Assembly: GCA_017537745.1 (NCBI GenBank)
Contig: JAFYKF010000011.1
Coordinates: 1-64,000 of the forward strand
DNA: 64,000 nt
DNA from: Candidatus Saccharimonadota bacterium
GTDB lineage: Bacteria > Patescibacteriota > Saccharimonadia > Saccharimonadales > Saccharimonadaceae
Direction of reading: 5' to 3'
The notes under the pieces are model-generated. The model was not told the DNA's origin. It ran no database searches and was given only the letters and a program-made list of their open reading frames with translations. The translations under genes were made by a program, and so were the position numbers. Numbering within the stretch: position 1 is the first letter of the stretch; every line of letters begins with the position of its first letter. Below, one piece after another: positions 46,392-54,783 of the stretch.

Positions 46392-47015
46392 ATGGAAGAA
46401 AAATTTAATGTAATTAAATCCTGGCTCGGCACAGGCTCTATCAATATCTTTGGCCTACCAATGTCTGGCAAAGACACTCAGGGCATCCGTCTCGCCGAGG
46501 CACTCGGTGCCAAATTCCTATCTTCTGGCCTCATCATCCGTGCCATGGAGCAAGAGAATCGCAAACATTATTCGGAGCATGGCGCCCTTATCCCTACCGA
46601 CGTCTTCTACAAATGGGTACTCCCCTACTTCAAACGCGCAGACCTAAAACAATTCCCACTTATTCTCTCTTCTATTGGCCGTTGGTTTGGCGAAGAAGAT
46701 TCTGTCATGTCTGCCGCCGCTGCCGCCGGCCACGAAATCAAAGCCGTCATTCTCCTCAACGTCTCCGAAGCCGACGTCGAAAATCGTTTTACTGCTGCCA
46801 AAGCCATCGGTGATCGCGGCGAGCGTAAAGACGACAAAGACATCACCACCTTCCGCACTCGCCTTGAAGAATTCCGCACCAAAACCTTACCAGTTCTTCA
46901 ACATTACAAACAGCTTAATCTCCTCATCAATGTCAACGGCGACCAAACCCGTGAAGCAGTTTTTAACGAACTCGTCGAAGCACTCTACGCAGTAGCTTCA
47001 CAATCTCGCGCCTAA
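46392..47015 (+). CDS. Adenylate kinase-like nucleotide kinase
   Basis: 207 residues. The P-loop GLPMSGKDTQG at 21-31 is a variant of the adenylate kinase GxPGxGKGTQ, followed by ISSGxxxR-like FLSSGLIIRAMEQE and a late VSEADVENRF/GERKDDKD lid-core region typical of AdK. Substitution at the usually conserved glycines (Met and Asp in the loop) makes AMP kinase activity likely but not certain. TGT-TATAAT ends 7 nt before the ATG. The 3' end overlaps the opposite gene by 53 nt. Confidence 0.82.
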   Translation: MEEKFNVIKSWLGTGSINIFGLPMSGKDTQGIRLAEALGAKFLSSGLIIRAMEQENRKHYSEHGALIPTDVFYKWVLPYFKRADLKQFPLILSSIGRWFGEEDSVMSAAAAAGHEIKAVILLNVSEADVENRFTAAKAIGDRGERKDDKDITTFRTRLEEFRTKTLPVLQHYKQLNLLINVNGDQTREAVFNELVEALYAVASQSRA

Positions 47016-48420
47016 ACTCATATATTATATATATAATACCTGCGACTAGCACACCGATTATTGCGTATACCGCCACAAAAGAAGTTTCTTCCTTATATTC
47101 ATCTTCGCTCAGCGCATAAGTGGTACCGTTATTTTCAATAATCTTCCGGCATCTACCAGTTTCTTCATTTAAATAGTACCCCTCCTTGCATGTTTTAGCC
47201 ACCGCTACTTCAATTTTTCGGCACCGCCCAGTCAGAGGATTTAAATAATACCCATCTTCACATGTTTTTTCCGCCGCCACCGTCGCTACTTTTACACAAT
47301 TTCCCGTTGCCTCATTTATTACTTTTCCCTCTTCGCAAGTTTTATACTCCTGATAATTATTTGCTTCACCTCGCGTCACTGCATAAGTCACCCGCCAAAT
47401 CTCTTTCCCTTGTTCATCGTACCCCACAAAAGCATACGACGCGCCCTTCCGCTGTCCATTTGGATATTCCAATTTATCCACCACTGCACCATTCACATCT
47501 ATAATTTCCAATATGTTTGAATTAGTTGGATTCTTTGTCAAGCTAAAATCACTCGCATTTCGCACATAATATTCTTCCGCCTTCAAAATTCCGCTTAGCT
47601 GATAATATTTATTTTTATATTTCAACGTACACCCATCCAGCAAAATCTGTTCCGACCCACTATTATATAGCTCCACAAATTGTTCATCCTGTGTTTCCGC
47701 ATAATAACTTAATATCTCCGAAAAAACCAACCCGGCACATTGTCCATTCAACGTATCAGCAGCCTCGCCCGCATCAACTCCACCCGCCCCGCCACTATTA
47801 TCTATCACCGCATCCGCATGATAAACTGGTTCATATTCAGTCAAATGCTCAAACTCACCAGTTTCCAAATTCCGCACCAAAATTGTCGGGCTACTTGATT
47901 TAAAAGCCTTTTTACACCCTTCCTTTCCCGTCCAACACACCGCATCCAACACTTCATCATCTTTTTTAAGCGTTAGCCCACCCTGAAAAGCTAACGTCTT
48001 TGTATAGTTAAAGTTTGCCAGCTCCGCTTCTTCACTGCTAGCAAGCCTTAAAATAATATTCTCACTAGTAGTCGTAAGGTGCTCGGAAAATTTCACCAAT
48101 TCAGATTCATTTCCGCTTGAATTCGTATAGCTTAGACTAAGACTAGCGAGCGAAATCACGTCTTGGGGATGCTCTTTGCGAAAGCCAATTTCAATCATTT
48201 CCCCAACATTACTTTTACCGTCCACAGTATATCCAGGATTAATTGCCTTGATAAATATTTCTGGAATATTTTCATTTATCACTATCTCCTCTGCCCCACC
48301 ATCCACTATTTCCTCACCCACATCGCTTTCCGCATACACAACTTCGCCCACAACACCACCAACTAACCCACCCAACATCACCCCCAACATTATTAATAAT
48401 AATTTATAAAAGTTTTTCAT
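46963..48420 (-). CDS. Lamin-tail-domain surface protein with Cys repeats
   Basis: 485 residues from MKNFYKLLL. Signal peptide ~1-29, ending VVYA. A lamin-tail (LTD) domain lies at ~235-350 (LVFSEILSYYAETQDEQFVELYN, DVNGAVVDKLEYPNG). Three short Cys motifs follow (CEEGKVINEATGNC, CEDGYYLNPLTGRC, CKEGYYLNEETGRC). A C-terminal membrane helix (~448-466) has a very basic tail. So it is exported and anchored at its C-terminus. LTD domains occur on surface proteins and some nucleases; no nuclease motif is seen here. Confidence 0.85.
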   Translation of the reverse strand: MKNFYKLLLIMLGVMLGGLVGGVVGEVVYAESDVGEEIVDGGAEEIVINENIPEIFIKAINPGYTVDGKSNVGEMIEIGFRKEHPQDVISLASLSLSYTNSSGNESELVKFSEHLTTTSENIILRLASSEEAELANFNYTKTLAFQGGLTLKKDDEVLDAVCWTGKEGCKKAFKSSSPTILVRNLETGEFEHLTEYEPVYHADAVIDNSGGAGGVDAGEAADTLNGQCAGLVFSEILSYYAETQDEQFVELYNSGSEQILLDGCTLKYKNKYYQLSGILKAEEYYVRNASDFSLTKNPTNSNILEIIDVNGAVVDKLEYPNGQRKGASYAFVGYDEQGKEIWRVTYAVTRGEANNYQEYKTCEEGKVINEATGNCVKVATVAAEKTCEDGYYLNPLTGRCRKIEVAVAKTCKEGYYLNEETGRCRKIIENNGTTYALSEDEYKEETSFVAVYAIIGVLVAGIIYIIYEFRREIVKLLRRVLRRVR

Positions 48421-48492
48421 AGCTTCGTAGCCTAGCAAACACTTCAAAATATTGCAACCCCCTACCCCATTTTTATATGATATAATATAAGC

Positions 48493-49191
48493 ATGAGCTA
48501 TATATTCCCTGTTATTTTCTTTATCGTGTCTATGGTAATTTTCTGTTTTTTGCAAATCCCTTCCGGCGTTTTTTCAATGTTTTATCATTTTCGCCTTGCC
48601 AAAACTTCCAAAAAGCAAGCCGACGATGCCACACTCAGCTTCATTCTTGGCGTCGAAATTTTTAACACAATTATGTGGCTCCTTACCTATATCATCATTT
48701 TCTGTTGTCAATCTAGTTCTATCTCACCATTCTTCCTTTGGCTCATGACTGGCATTTGCCTAGCCGACGCAGTTGCCGCTTTCTTCTTTTATTTCCGCAA
48801 AAGCAAATCCTCAACTGCAACATTCATTTCTCGTCGCGTCGCCAAAAGTCTTGCCTCTCGCGCCAAAACCGTTAGCTCCCGCTCCGACGCCATCACGCTT
48901 GGCTTTGTTTCTTGTCTACCGGAACTTCTCTTTACACTCCCACTTTACATCACTTGTTCGGCCTTCCTCCAAAGCGAAAACGCCTTGCCTCGCGCCATTC
49001 TCATTATCGTCGCCGTAATCATCGCTGTAGTTCCACTTTTCGTCATCCGCACCTTCTTCCGCACCGACCACAACCTCGCCGAAATTCAACGTCTCCGTGT
49101 CAAACTCAAACCTCATTTCCGCATCATCCTTTCTCTCGCCTACATCGCCGCCACTATTACTTTAATGAATCTCGCCATCATTAATATGTAA
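48493..49191 (+). CDS. Polytopic membrane protein, unknown function
   Basis: Not recognised. 232 residues with about six hydrophobic segments (near 4-26, 50-72, 80-98, 142-160, 168-186 and 211-230) and basic loops. TGA-TATAAT (48481-48486) ends 6 nt before the ATG, a clear start. Divergent from the LTD protein; the next small gene begins 8 nt after its stop with AAGGAG, so they form a pair. Confidence 0.8.
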   Translation: MSYIFPVIFFIVSMVIFCFLQIPSGVFSMFYHFRLAKTSKKQADDATLSFILGVEIFNTIMWLLTYIIIFCCQSSSISPFFLWLMTGICLADAVAAFFFYFRKSKSSTATFISRRVAKSLASRAKTVSSRSDAITLGFVSCLPELLFTLPLYITCSAFLQSENALPRAILIIVAVIIAVVPLFVIRTFFRTDHNLAEIQRLRVKLKPHFRIILSLAYIAATITLMNLAIINM

Positions 49192-49199
49192 GGAGCAAA

Positions 49200-49469
49200 A
49201 TGAAAAATTCCAACGACAAGAAACCAAAAGACTACGACAAACCATTTTTAGAAGCCGAAAAACTCCTCAAGCTCCACGCCAAAGGCCTTGGTATTCCCAC
49301 TGGCGCCGCTGAAGATTTTATTAAACGTTCCGTCAAATCTGCTCAAAAAACCCTCAAAGGCAAATCCATCATCACCGACGCCGATCTCACTCGCGCCATT
49401 TCAAAAGAGCTCAAAAAATACAACAAAGATTTAGCTTATGTTTATGAAAACTGTGATATAATAATTTAA
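49200..49469 (+). CDS. Small basic Lys-rich protein, unknown
   Basis: 89 residues, not recognised. Soluble, Lys-rich, mainly helical. KSIITDADLTRAISKELKKYN near the C-terminus has the look of a DNA- or nucleoprotein-binding helix pair, but this is only an impression. AAGGAGCAAA before the ATG and the 8-nt gap link it to the membrane protein upstream. Confidence 0.75.
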   Translation: MKNSNDKKPKDYDKPFLEAEKLLKLHAKGLGIPTGAAEDFIKRSVKSAQKTLKGKSIITDADLTRAISKELKKYNKDLAYVYENCDIII

Positions 49470-49480
49470 AAGATAGTACT

Positions 49481-50854
49481 ATGATGGGCAAAAAATACAA
49501 TTTCGACTATATTATTATTGGTAGCGGACCAGCTGGTAGCACCGCCGCCATCAATTTAGCAAAAGCCAAAAAGAAAGTTACCTTAATCGAAGGCAATGCT
49601 TTCGGTGGCAGCAATCTTAATACAAGAGATGTTCCCTACGCCGTTGGCCTTAACTTCTCGCATACCTTTGCAAAGCTCGCTCGCTATCCAGAAATCAACC
49701 GTCAAAATATTCATTTTAATTTTCCATCTGTAGCTTCTCGCCAAGAAAGTGCTATTTCTACCCTAAGCAATATCGGTACCAATCTCTATAAATCCACTGG
49801 TATCACCTGCATCAAAGGGTATGCTAATTTTCTAGATAACCATACTGTCGCCGTCGGCAACAAACAATACACCGCTAAGACATTCATTCTAGCTACTGGC
49901 TCACACCTAAAAACCAGCGAAATCGCCGGTCTCGATTCTGTTGACTATCTCACCCCCGAATCCGCTATCAAAGTTCGTCGTTTACCAAGAGTTGTCTTTA
50001 TCGTCGGCGGTGGCCCATCGGGTTGCGAAATTGCCGAATATTACGCGGAACTTGGCGTCAAAGTCCTCATCATGGAATTAAAAGACCGCTTACTCCCACG
50101 CGAAGATACTGAAGCCGGCACCACAATCAAAAGTTATCTCGAAAATGAACTTGGCGTCATGGTAGTACTCAACTCCAAAGTTATCGCCGTTGAGCCCAAC
50201 GGTGCCACCAAACGCGTCGTATTCACTACAAATGGACATGAAAAAATGGTAACTGTCGATTGCGTCATCATTGCAACCGGCTCCGAACCAACTACAAATT
50301 ATGGCCTAGAAAATGCCGGCGTTAAATACAAACGCGCCGGCATACCAGTCAATCATCTTCTTCAAACCTCCGCCAAAAACATCTACGCCATCGGCGATTG
50401 TCTCGGCAAAGGTTCTTCTACCGAGCGCGCCGAATATGAGGCTTCCGTCCTTGCCGCAAACCTTACTAGCCGCTCCAAGAATCTCCTAAACTACGTTGGC
50501 TTCATTCGCAAGACTAATACTTATCCAGAAGTTGCTACCGTTGGCCTTAACGAAGTAGACTTAATCAAACGCGACCGCAAATACAAAAAATCCATTGTCC
50601 TATTGAAAGATCTTCCCGCCAGCGTTATTGAACGCTCAAGTTATGGATTCGTCAAAATTCTCGCCGACAATCGCAGCGACCGCATTCTTGGTGCCACCAT
50701 CGTTGCACCAAATGCTATCTATCTAGCAGAAGAAATCTCAATCGCACTTCGTCACCGTCTCACCGCCTTAACTCTTGCTAGTACTCCACATGTCGCCAAC
50801 ACCTTCAATTATGCAGTTAAACTTGCTGCCAGAAATCTCATTAGCAAAAAATAA
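49481..50854 (+). CDS. FAD/NAD(P)-dependent oxidoreductase lacking the redox disulfide
   Basis: 457 residues, of the dihydrolipoamide dehydrogenase/mercuric reductase fold. The FAD-binding GSGPAG is at 14-19, the NAD(P) motif GGGPSGCEIAEYYAELG near 168-184, and the second FAD motif IYAIGD near 305. The CxxxxC disulfide site should follow GG in the family GGTCLN motif; here it reads GGSNLNTRDVP, with neither Cys. The usual C-terminal HPTxSE is also absent. It therefore cannot act as a disulfide reductase. An NAD(P)H oxidase or dehydrogenase role is possible. The second codon is also ATG. Confidence 0.88.
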   Translation: MMGKKYNFDYIIIGSGPAGSTAAINLAKAKKKVTLIEGNAFGGSNLNTRDVPYAVGLNFSHTFAKLARYPEINRQNIHFNFPSVASRQESAISTLSNIGTNLYKSTGITCIKGYANFLDNHTVAVGNKQYTAKTFILATGSHLKTSEIAGLDSVDYLTPESAIKVRRLPRVVFIVGGGPSGCEIAEYYAELGVKVLIMELKDRLLPREDTEAGTTIKSYLENELGVMVVLNSKVIAVEPNGATKRVVFTTNGHEKMVTVDCVIIATGSEPTTNYGLENAGVKYKRAGIPVNHLLQTSAKNIYAIGDCLGKGSSTERAEYEASVLAANLTSRSKNLLNYVGFIRKTNTYPEVATVGLNEVDLIKRDRKYKKSIVLLKDLPASVIERSSYGFVKILADNRSDRILGATIVAPNAIYLAEEISIALRHRLTALTLASTPHVANTFNYAVKLAARNLISKK

Positions 50855-50857
50855 GTA

Positions 50858-50886
50858 TTGACATAATAATTTATTTAGAGTATAAT
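50858..50886 (+). promoter_or_regulatory. Consensus promoter of the initiator tRNA
   Basis: TTGACA (50858-50863), 17-nt spacer and TATAAT (50881-50886), both perfect. It should give a ~20-nt 5' leader, unlike the other tRNA genes here. Confidence 0.9.
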
Positions 50887-50914
50887 ACAAGCATACCATT
50901 CGGTTGTTGTATAT

Positions 50915-50991
50915 CGCGGGGTAGAGCAGCCTGGTAGCTCGTTTGGCTCATAACCAAAAGGTCGTTCGTTCAAATCGAACCCCCGCCACCA
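50915..50991 (+). tRNA. Initiator tRNA-fMet (anticodon CAT)
   Basis: Cloverleaf with encoded CCA. Two initiator features are seen: a 1-72 mismatch (C1 opposite C72) and an A11-U24 pair in the D stem. The anticodon stem is TTTGG/CCAAA, so only two of the three usual G-C pairs at 29-31/39-41 are kept (29-41 is U-A). Confidence 0.96.
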
Positions 50992-51016
50992 AGTTCTTGA
51001 AGGTGCAAATTCAAGG

Positions 51017-51062
51017 AAAAAATCTGCCTAGGTTACCCCCCTAACCCAGGCAGATTTTTTTA
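51017..51062. terminator. Strong bidirectional terminator
   Basis: Long stem with arms AATCTGCCTAGGTTA and TAACCCAGGCAGATT (one mismatch), a short C-rich loop, an A-run before and a T-run after. It serves the tRNA on one strand and the pilin-like cluster on the other. Confidence 0.9.
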
Positions 51063-51067
51063 GTTAG

Positions 51068-52420
51068 CTACATATCGTAAGAAGTTCTATTATGTTCAGA
51101 CGTCACAACCAGCTCCTTGGTTATAGGCGCAGCATTACCCATTCCCGTATCCAATATCTGAAGAGCATAATAGACAAACGGGAACGAGACATCCATCGAC
51201 TCAAGACGCGTCTCAACTCTCCGGAACAAATCATTCGCCCGTCCAGTCGAGTCAATCACAATTTGCACCTCGCTAATATATGCCGTATTAGATTCAATTA
51301 CCTCTTCGTCGTCACTCATTTCAGTTGAACATACTACATCGTCGTCGCATAGAAACATCATTGCAAAATCTGTATCTGGTTCCCCATACGGTAAAGTAAC
51401 CAAGAATAAGAACGTGCCATCAATTCTCGCGCCACCAAATGGCTCGGGCAGTTCAATTGTCGTCTCGCACAAGAAAGCCCCAGTCGTACTACACTTTACA
51501 GCATAAGGCACTATGTTTATATGCTGGTAATTAGTTTTTGCCACCTGTGCCGGCGATATCACATTAACCTCATTTTCCCCATCGTAAACACTGATATAAT
51601 TACCATCTAGTCCGCTCGACAAAGTTGTTTCATTCGGATCAACCGGCACCAAGAACAACGTAGCTCTATCTGTACGCCAAGTACCACCAATATTTTCGGA
51701 TGGGCTATTGACTTGATCCATCGTAAATTCATCAGAAGTTTGAACCATTTGCAATTGAATAGTTGGCGGCGTTGGCGGTTGAACCGTCTGAGTAATCGGC
51801 TTAAATGTCACGCGTCCACCACTAAAATTCGAAAAACTAGTCGTCTGCCCCTCTCTCACTGAATACCAACTAAATCGAATCTTTTTAATATCCTTAGCCG
51901 CAACATCATCAAGCGACACTCTTACCAATCGATAGTTTGTAGTCGAGGACAAATTTGCCCTATAATCTTTTAATACCGTCCCTATTTTCACACATGTATA
52001 CGCTTGATTCAAATCACTTGTCTTTCCACTACCGTCAGTAGAAGTCGTATCACTAACCATCACCTCGCCGCTCTCATAATCCGGAATTCGGCCAATCATA
52101 TGAGCCACCATGTCACAATCTGCATTTTCCGGCTGCATCCACCACAATATCTCTTCACATGTCACCATGCCGTCGCCATCTGGCTCCCTTGGCGTTATAC
52201 CAGTCTTTTGCAAACATCTCTGATAATTTGCAAAAGCTAGCTTCGCATCTTCCACACCGGCCAACGCGGCATCATATGCCGATTGCGACAAATCATCATT
52301 GCTAGCTCTTGTGATCGCTGAAATAATCACCGTTGCAAAACTTGCCGCGATAATCACTAGTATCAATGTCGAAAACGACACGATATAAAACGATGCAGCA
52401 CCTTTTTTAAATCTTTTCAT
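51068..52420 (-). CDS. PilX-like pilus-associated membrane protein
   Basis: 450 residues. A short basic N-terminus (MKRFKKGAASFYIVSFSTL) is followed by a single helix (~12-35) and a large exterior domain with paired Cys. It lacks the GFTLxE prepilin site, but its place directly after two prepilins (2-nt gap) and the early DAALAGVEDAK helix match PilX/PulK-like minor components of type IV pili. The exact role is inferred from context. Confidence 0.75.
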   Translation of the reverse strand: MKRFKKGAASFYIVSFSTLILVIIAASFATVIISAITRASNDDLSQSAYDAALAGVEDAKLAFANYQRCLQKTGITPREPDGDGMVTCEEILWWMQPENADCDMVAHMIGRIPDYESGEVMVSDTTSTDGSGKTSDLNQAYTCVKIGTVLKDYRANLSSTTNYRLVRVSLDDVAAKDIKKIRFSWYSVREGQTTSFSNFSGGRVTFKPITQTVQPPTPPTIQLQMVQTSDEFTMDQVNSPSENIGGTWRTDRATLFLVPVDPNETTLSSGLDGNYISVYDGENEVNVISPAQVAKTNYQHINIVPYAVKCSTTGAFLCETTIELPEPFGGARIDGTFLFLVTLPYGEPDTDFAMMFLCDDDVVCSTEMSDDEEVIESNTAYISEVQIVIDSTGRANDLFRRVETRLESMDVSFPFVYYALQILDTGMGNAAPITKELVVTSEHNRTSYDM

Positions 52421-52422
52421 TA

Positions 52423-53448
52423 TTATTCTCCGCCTGCCTGCATGGCAAAATTAAATTTATTAATTGCACAATAATCAAAATTTTCTTTTTCATATTCTGT
52501 CGGCGCCTTACATGACTTGCCACTCTCAACTATATTTGCGCCGCCTCTAACAGTACCAAGAATAAACGATACCGAATAAAACATATTCTTTTGCACCGTG
52601 CTCTCTGCTGGACGCGCCACATACAAATCAAATAATGCCAAATCACTGTCGGCATTTGTCATAATCAAGTCCTCCGGAGTATCGCTCATTACGCCAAAAC
52701 TCACAATATTAAAATCACCACTAATCCCATCATCTTCTTCATCAATCTTCTCCTGACTATAATAACTATGGTTTCCCCCGCTAAGACTACTCGTTCTACG
52801 TGCCTCACTCATACATACTACACGATTCGAATCATGGATTTTTAGTAATCTAAATGGCTTTGCATCTTCGCCGTCCCAGCCCAGTATATATTTTCCGCTC
52901 TCAATCTTCGAGAAATCTGCATTTCTAGCTAAACTCCCCACAACCCTCACTACCCTTGAAGTCCCCCGATAAGTCAACGTTGCCCATTTTTTCTGAGTCT
53001 TCTCCGGAAAACTCGCTTCCTCCATATCATAGTATCCCGAATTCCAAATGTAAGAAAAAGTACCAGTACAAAAAGCTCCATAAATCGGCACATTTTCTAG
53101 AGGCTCACTACTACCTTCCAGCGTAATAGTCGACGTCTTTACTAGGGTCACAAAGCTATAAGCCCCATCTTCTTCGCAACGCGTCCTAGCGTCAATCTCT
53201 TCATTTTTGTTATAATATCGAGCACAATCTGCCGACACCGCTCGCGACGAAGAATTAGTCACCGCAAGTCGCATATCATCCACAATATCCATACCCGCCG
53301 AATTAACTTGAGCAATTATTAAACCCCTACGATAAGTTGCCACGGTATCAGAAATAATTAATACCACAGACACCGATAAAATCCCTACAAATGCCATCGA
53401 CAGCGCAAGCTCCACCAAAGTAAAACCTTCACTAAAAGACTTCTTCAT
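52423..53448 (-). CDS. Type IV prepilin-like protein
   Basis: 341 residues. The leader MKKSFSEG precedes a class III signal (cleavage before FTLVEL, with the conserved Glu at mature position 5), then a hydrophobic helix. The large variable exterior domain has several Cys. TGG-TATAAT (53455-53460) ends 6 nt before the ATG. Likely a minor pilin or pseudopilin. Confidence 0.88.
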   Translation of the reverse strand: MKKSFSEGFTLVELALSMAFVGILSVSVVLIISDTVATYRRGLIIAQVNSAGMDIVDDMRLAVTNSSSRAVSADCARYYNKNEEIDARTRCEEDGAYSFVTLVKTSTITLEGSSEPLENVPIYGAFCTGTFSYIWNSGYYDMEEASFPEKTQKKWATLTYRGTSRVVRVVGSLARNADFSKIESGKYILGWDGEDAKPFRLLKIHDSNRVVCMSEARRTSSLSGGNHSYYSQEKIDEEDDGISGDFNIVSFGVMSDTPEDLIMTNADSDLALFDLYVARPAESTVQKNMFYSVSFILGTVRGGANIVESGKSCKAPTEYEKENFDYCAINKFNFAMQAGGE

Positions 53449-53466
53449 GTCTCTATTATACCATAA

Positions 53467-54366
53467 TCAATTTGAAAAACGACATTTATTTCCGATTTGC
53501 TCATCAACTCCAGACGCATCATGCCTTATTTCGTTTAAATCTAAATCAACTATTTCTACGCCAGACACATTTCTATTATTTTTTGTCAGCCTAATATCAC
53601 GTCGTATTTCACTAGGCTTTTCTGCGCCGGCTGGATTAATACAAAAATCTATCTGCATAGCGCCAAAACCACCATTCCTAACAGTACGCGCCAACACCGA
53701 CGTGAGTAAGTCTGTCGCCTTTGTAAAATCTTTATCCTCATTCACCGTATTCAGCGTTTCATTCACTTTAATAACCGTATTACTAAATAAGGTGTTGATA
53801 GTTCCAGATTGTGGATGGCGTACTATTAGCATTGAACCCGTAAACAAATTGCCACCTGGATTCAAAATATCCTTCTGCTCCACTTTCTCAAGCGATGCCC
53901 CCCACCTCAATACATAACTTTGCACTTCGCCAGCCGGCCCCATCTCCATTATGTTGCCAAGCTCATCTCTTTCTGTTACTACAACAACATTGGCTTGCAA
54001 TTCTTTCAAGGCTTCTGTTACCTTCCCGCTCCCTGCATTATCCGCTCTTCCTACCACATCATAAATAAAAATTCTCTGTTCATATTTATCAGCTATTCTT
54101 TTTCCGTCTAGTCCATATCTTTCACCAAAAGTTATCAATTTTCCATAAATTGCTACATCAGATCTTCCATCACCCACACTCTGCGGATTTGAGACCTCTG
54201 AATATACACTCTTTAACAGCTCAGCAAAATTTTGCACCGAGTCATTAAAACGTTGTTGCGCAATCGAATTGTTCGTTCCCACAATAATCCCCACAAAAAG
54301 AAGCGAAGTGATTGCCAAAAAAAGCATAATCTCAATCAGCGTAAAACCTTTTCGCTTATGTTTCAT
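53467..54366 (-). CDS. Type IV prepilin-like protein
   Basis: 299 residues. Leader MKHKRKG, cleavage before FTLIEI with Glu at position 5, hydrophobic helix to about residue 30, then a mixed exterior domain with few Cys. TGA-TATAAT (54373-54378) ends 6 nt before the ATG. Together with the next two genes it forms a pilus cluster whose ATPase is encoded at 59997-61790. Confidence 0.88.
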   Translation of the reverse strand: MKHKRKGFTLIEIMLFLAITSLLFVGIIVGTNNSIAQQRFNDSVQNFAELLKSVYSEVSNPQSVGDGRSDVAIYGKLITFGERYGLDGKRIADKYEQRIFIYDVVGRADNAGSGKVTEALKELQANVVVVTERDELGNIMEMGPAGEVQSYVLRWGASLEKVEQKDILNPGGNLFTGSMLIVRHPQSGTINTLFSNTVIKVNETLNTVNEDKDFTKATDLLTSVLARTVRNGGFGAMQIDFCINPAGAEKPSEIRRDIRLTKNNRNVSGVEIVDLDLNEIRHDASGVDEQIGNKCRFSN

Positions 54367-54382
54367 AAAACTATTATATCAC

Positions 54383-54412
54383 AAAAAAGAGACGCTTAAG
54401 CAGCGTCTCTTT
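54383..54412 (-). terminator. Terminator of the 67-residue protein gene
   Basis: Arms AAAGAGACGC and GCGTCTCTTT around a 7-nt loop, with A/T runs on both sides. Placed between the small gene stop and the prepilin promoter. Confidence 0.85.
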
Positions 54413-54426
54413 CATCTTATTACAAA

Positions 54427-54630
54427 CTATTTCTTCTTGAGGGTCAAGAAACCGTTGCGTGGATTTTCACAAACCATGCGATCTGCTGGAAGGTCACAAG
54501 GAGTACCCTTGCCGCCCTTTGCATCCTTAGTAAAGAAATAAATTGTCTGTGGTTTACCACCGCGTAGGGTAACTTCTGATTTATGTAGGTAGTATTTCAC
54601 TCCCTTGCCGTTAGTATGTTCGTAAGCCAT
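54427..54630 (-). CDS. Small conserved-looking basic protein, unknown
   Basis: 67 residues. Soluble, Lys-rich, ends in KKK, with two Cys (CDLPADRMVCENPRNG). It seems to be a monocistronic, highly expressed gene: TTGACA-N17-TAAGAT promoter, AGGAGG before the ATG and its own terminator. The pattern VTLRGGKPQTIYFF looks like a compact beta fold. I recall similar small proteins in candidate phyla but cannot give a function. Confidence 0.85.
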   Translation of the reverse strand: MAYEHTNGKGVKYYLHKSEVTLRGGKPQTIYFFTKDAKGGKGTPCDLPADRMVCENPRNGFLTLKKK

Positions 54631-54663
54631 GTAAGCTTCCTCCTTAAGTATTATTATAATTAT

Positions 54664-54692
54664 ATCTTATGACCCCATACATAAAATGTCAA
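54664..54692 (-). promoter_or_regulatory. Promoter of the 67-residue protein gene
   Basis: TTGACA (54687-54692), 17-nt spacer, TAAGAT (54664-54669); a TATAAT overlaps just downstream. The leader carries an AGGAGG site. Confidence 0.75.
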
Positions 54693-54783
54693 GGGGGATT
54701 TTTTAAAATTTTTCCACATTCCACTCATGACGCTTATAGTTTAAGATAGGCCTTCAAAAAAGACTCTATTATTTTTTACAACA

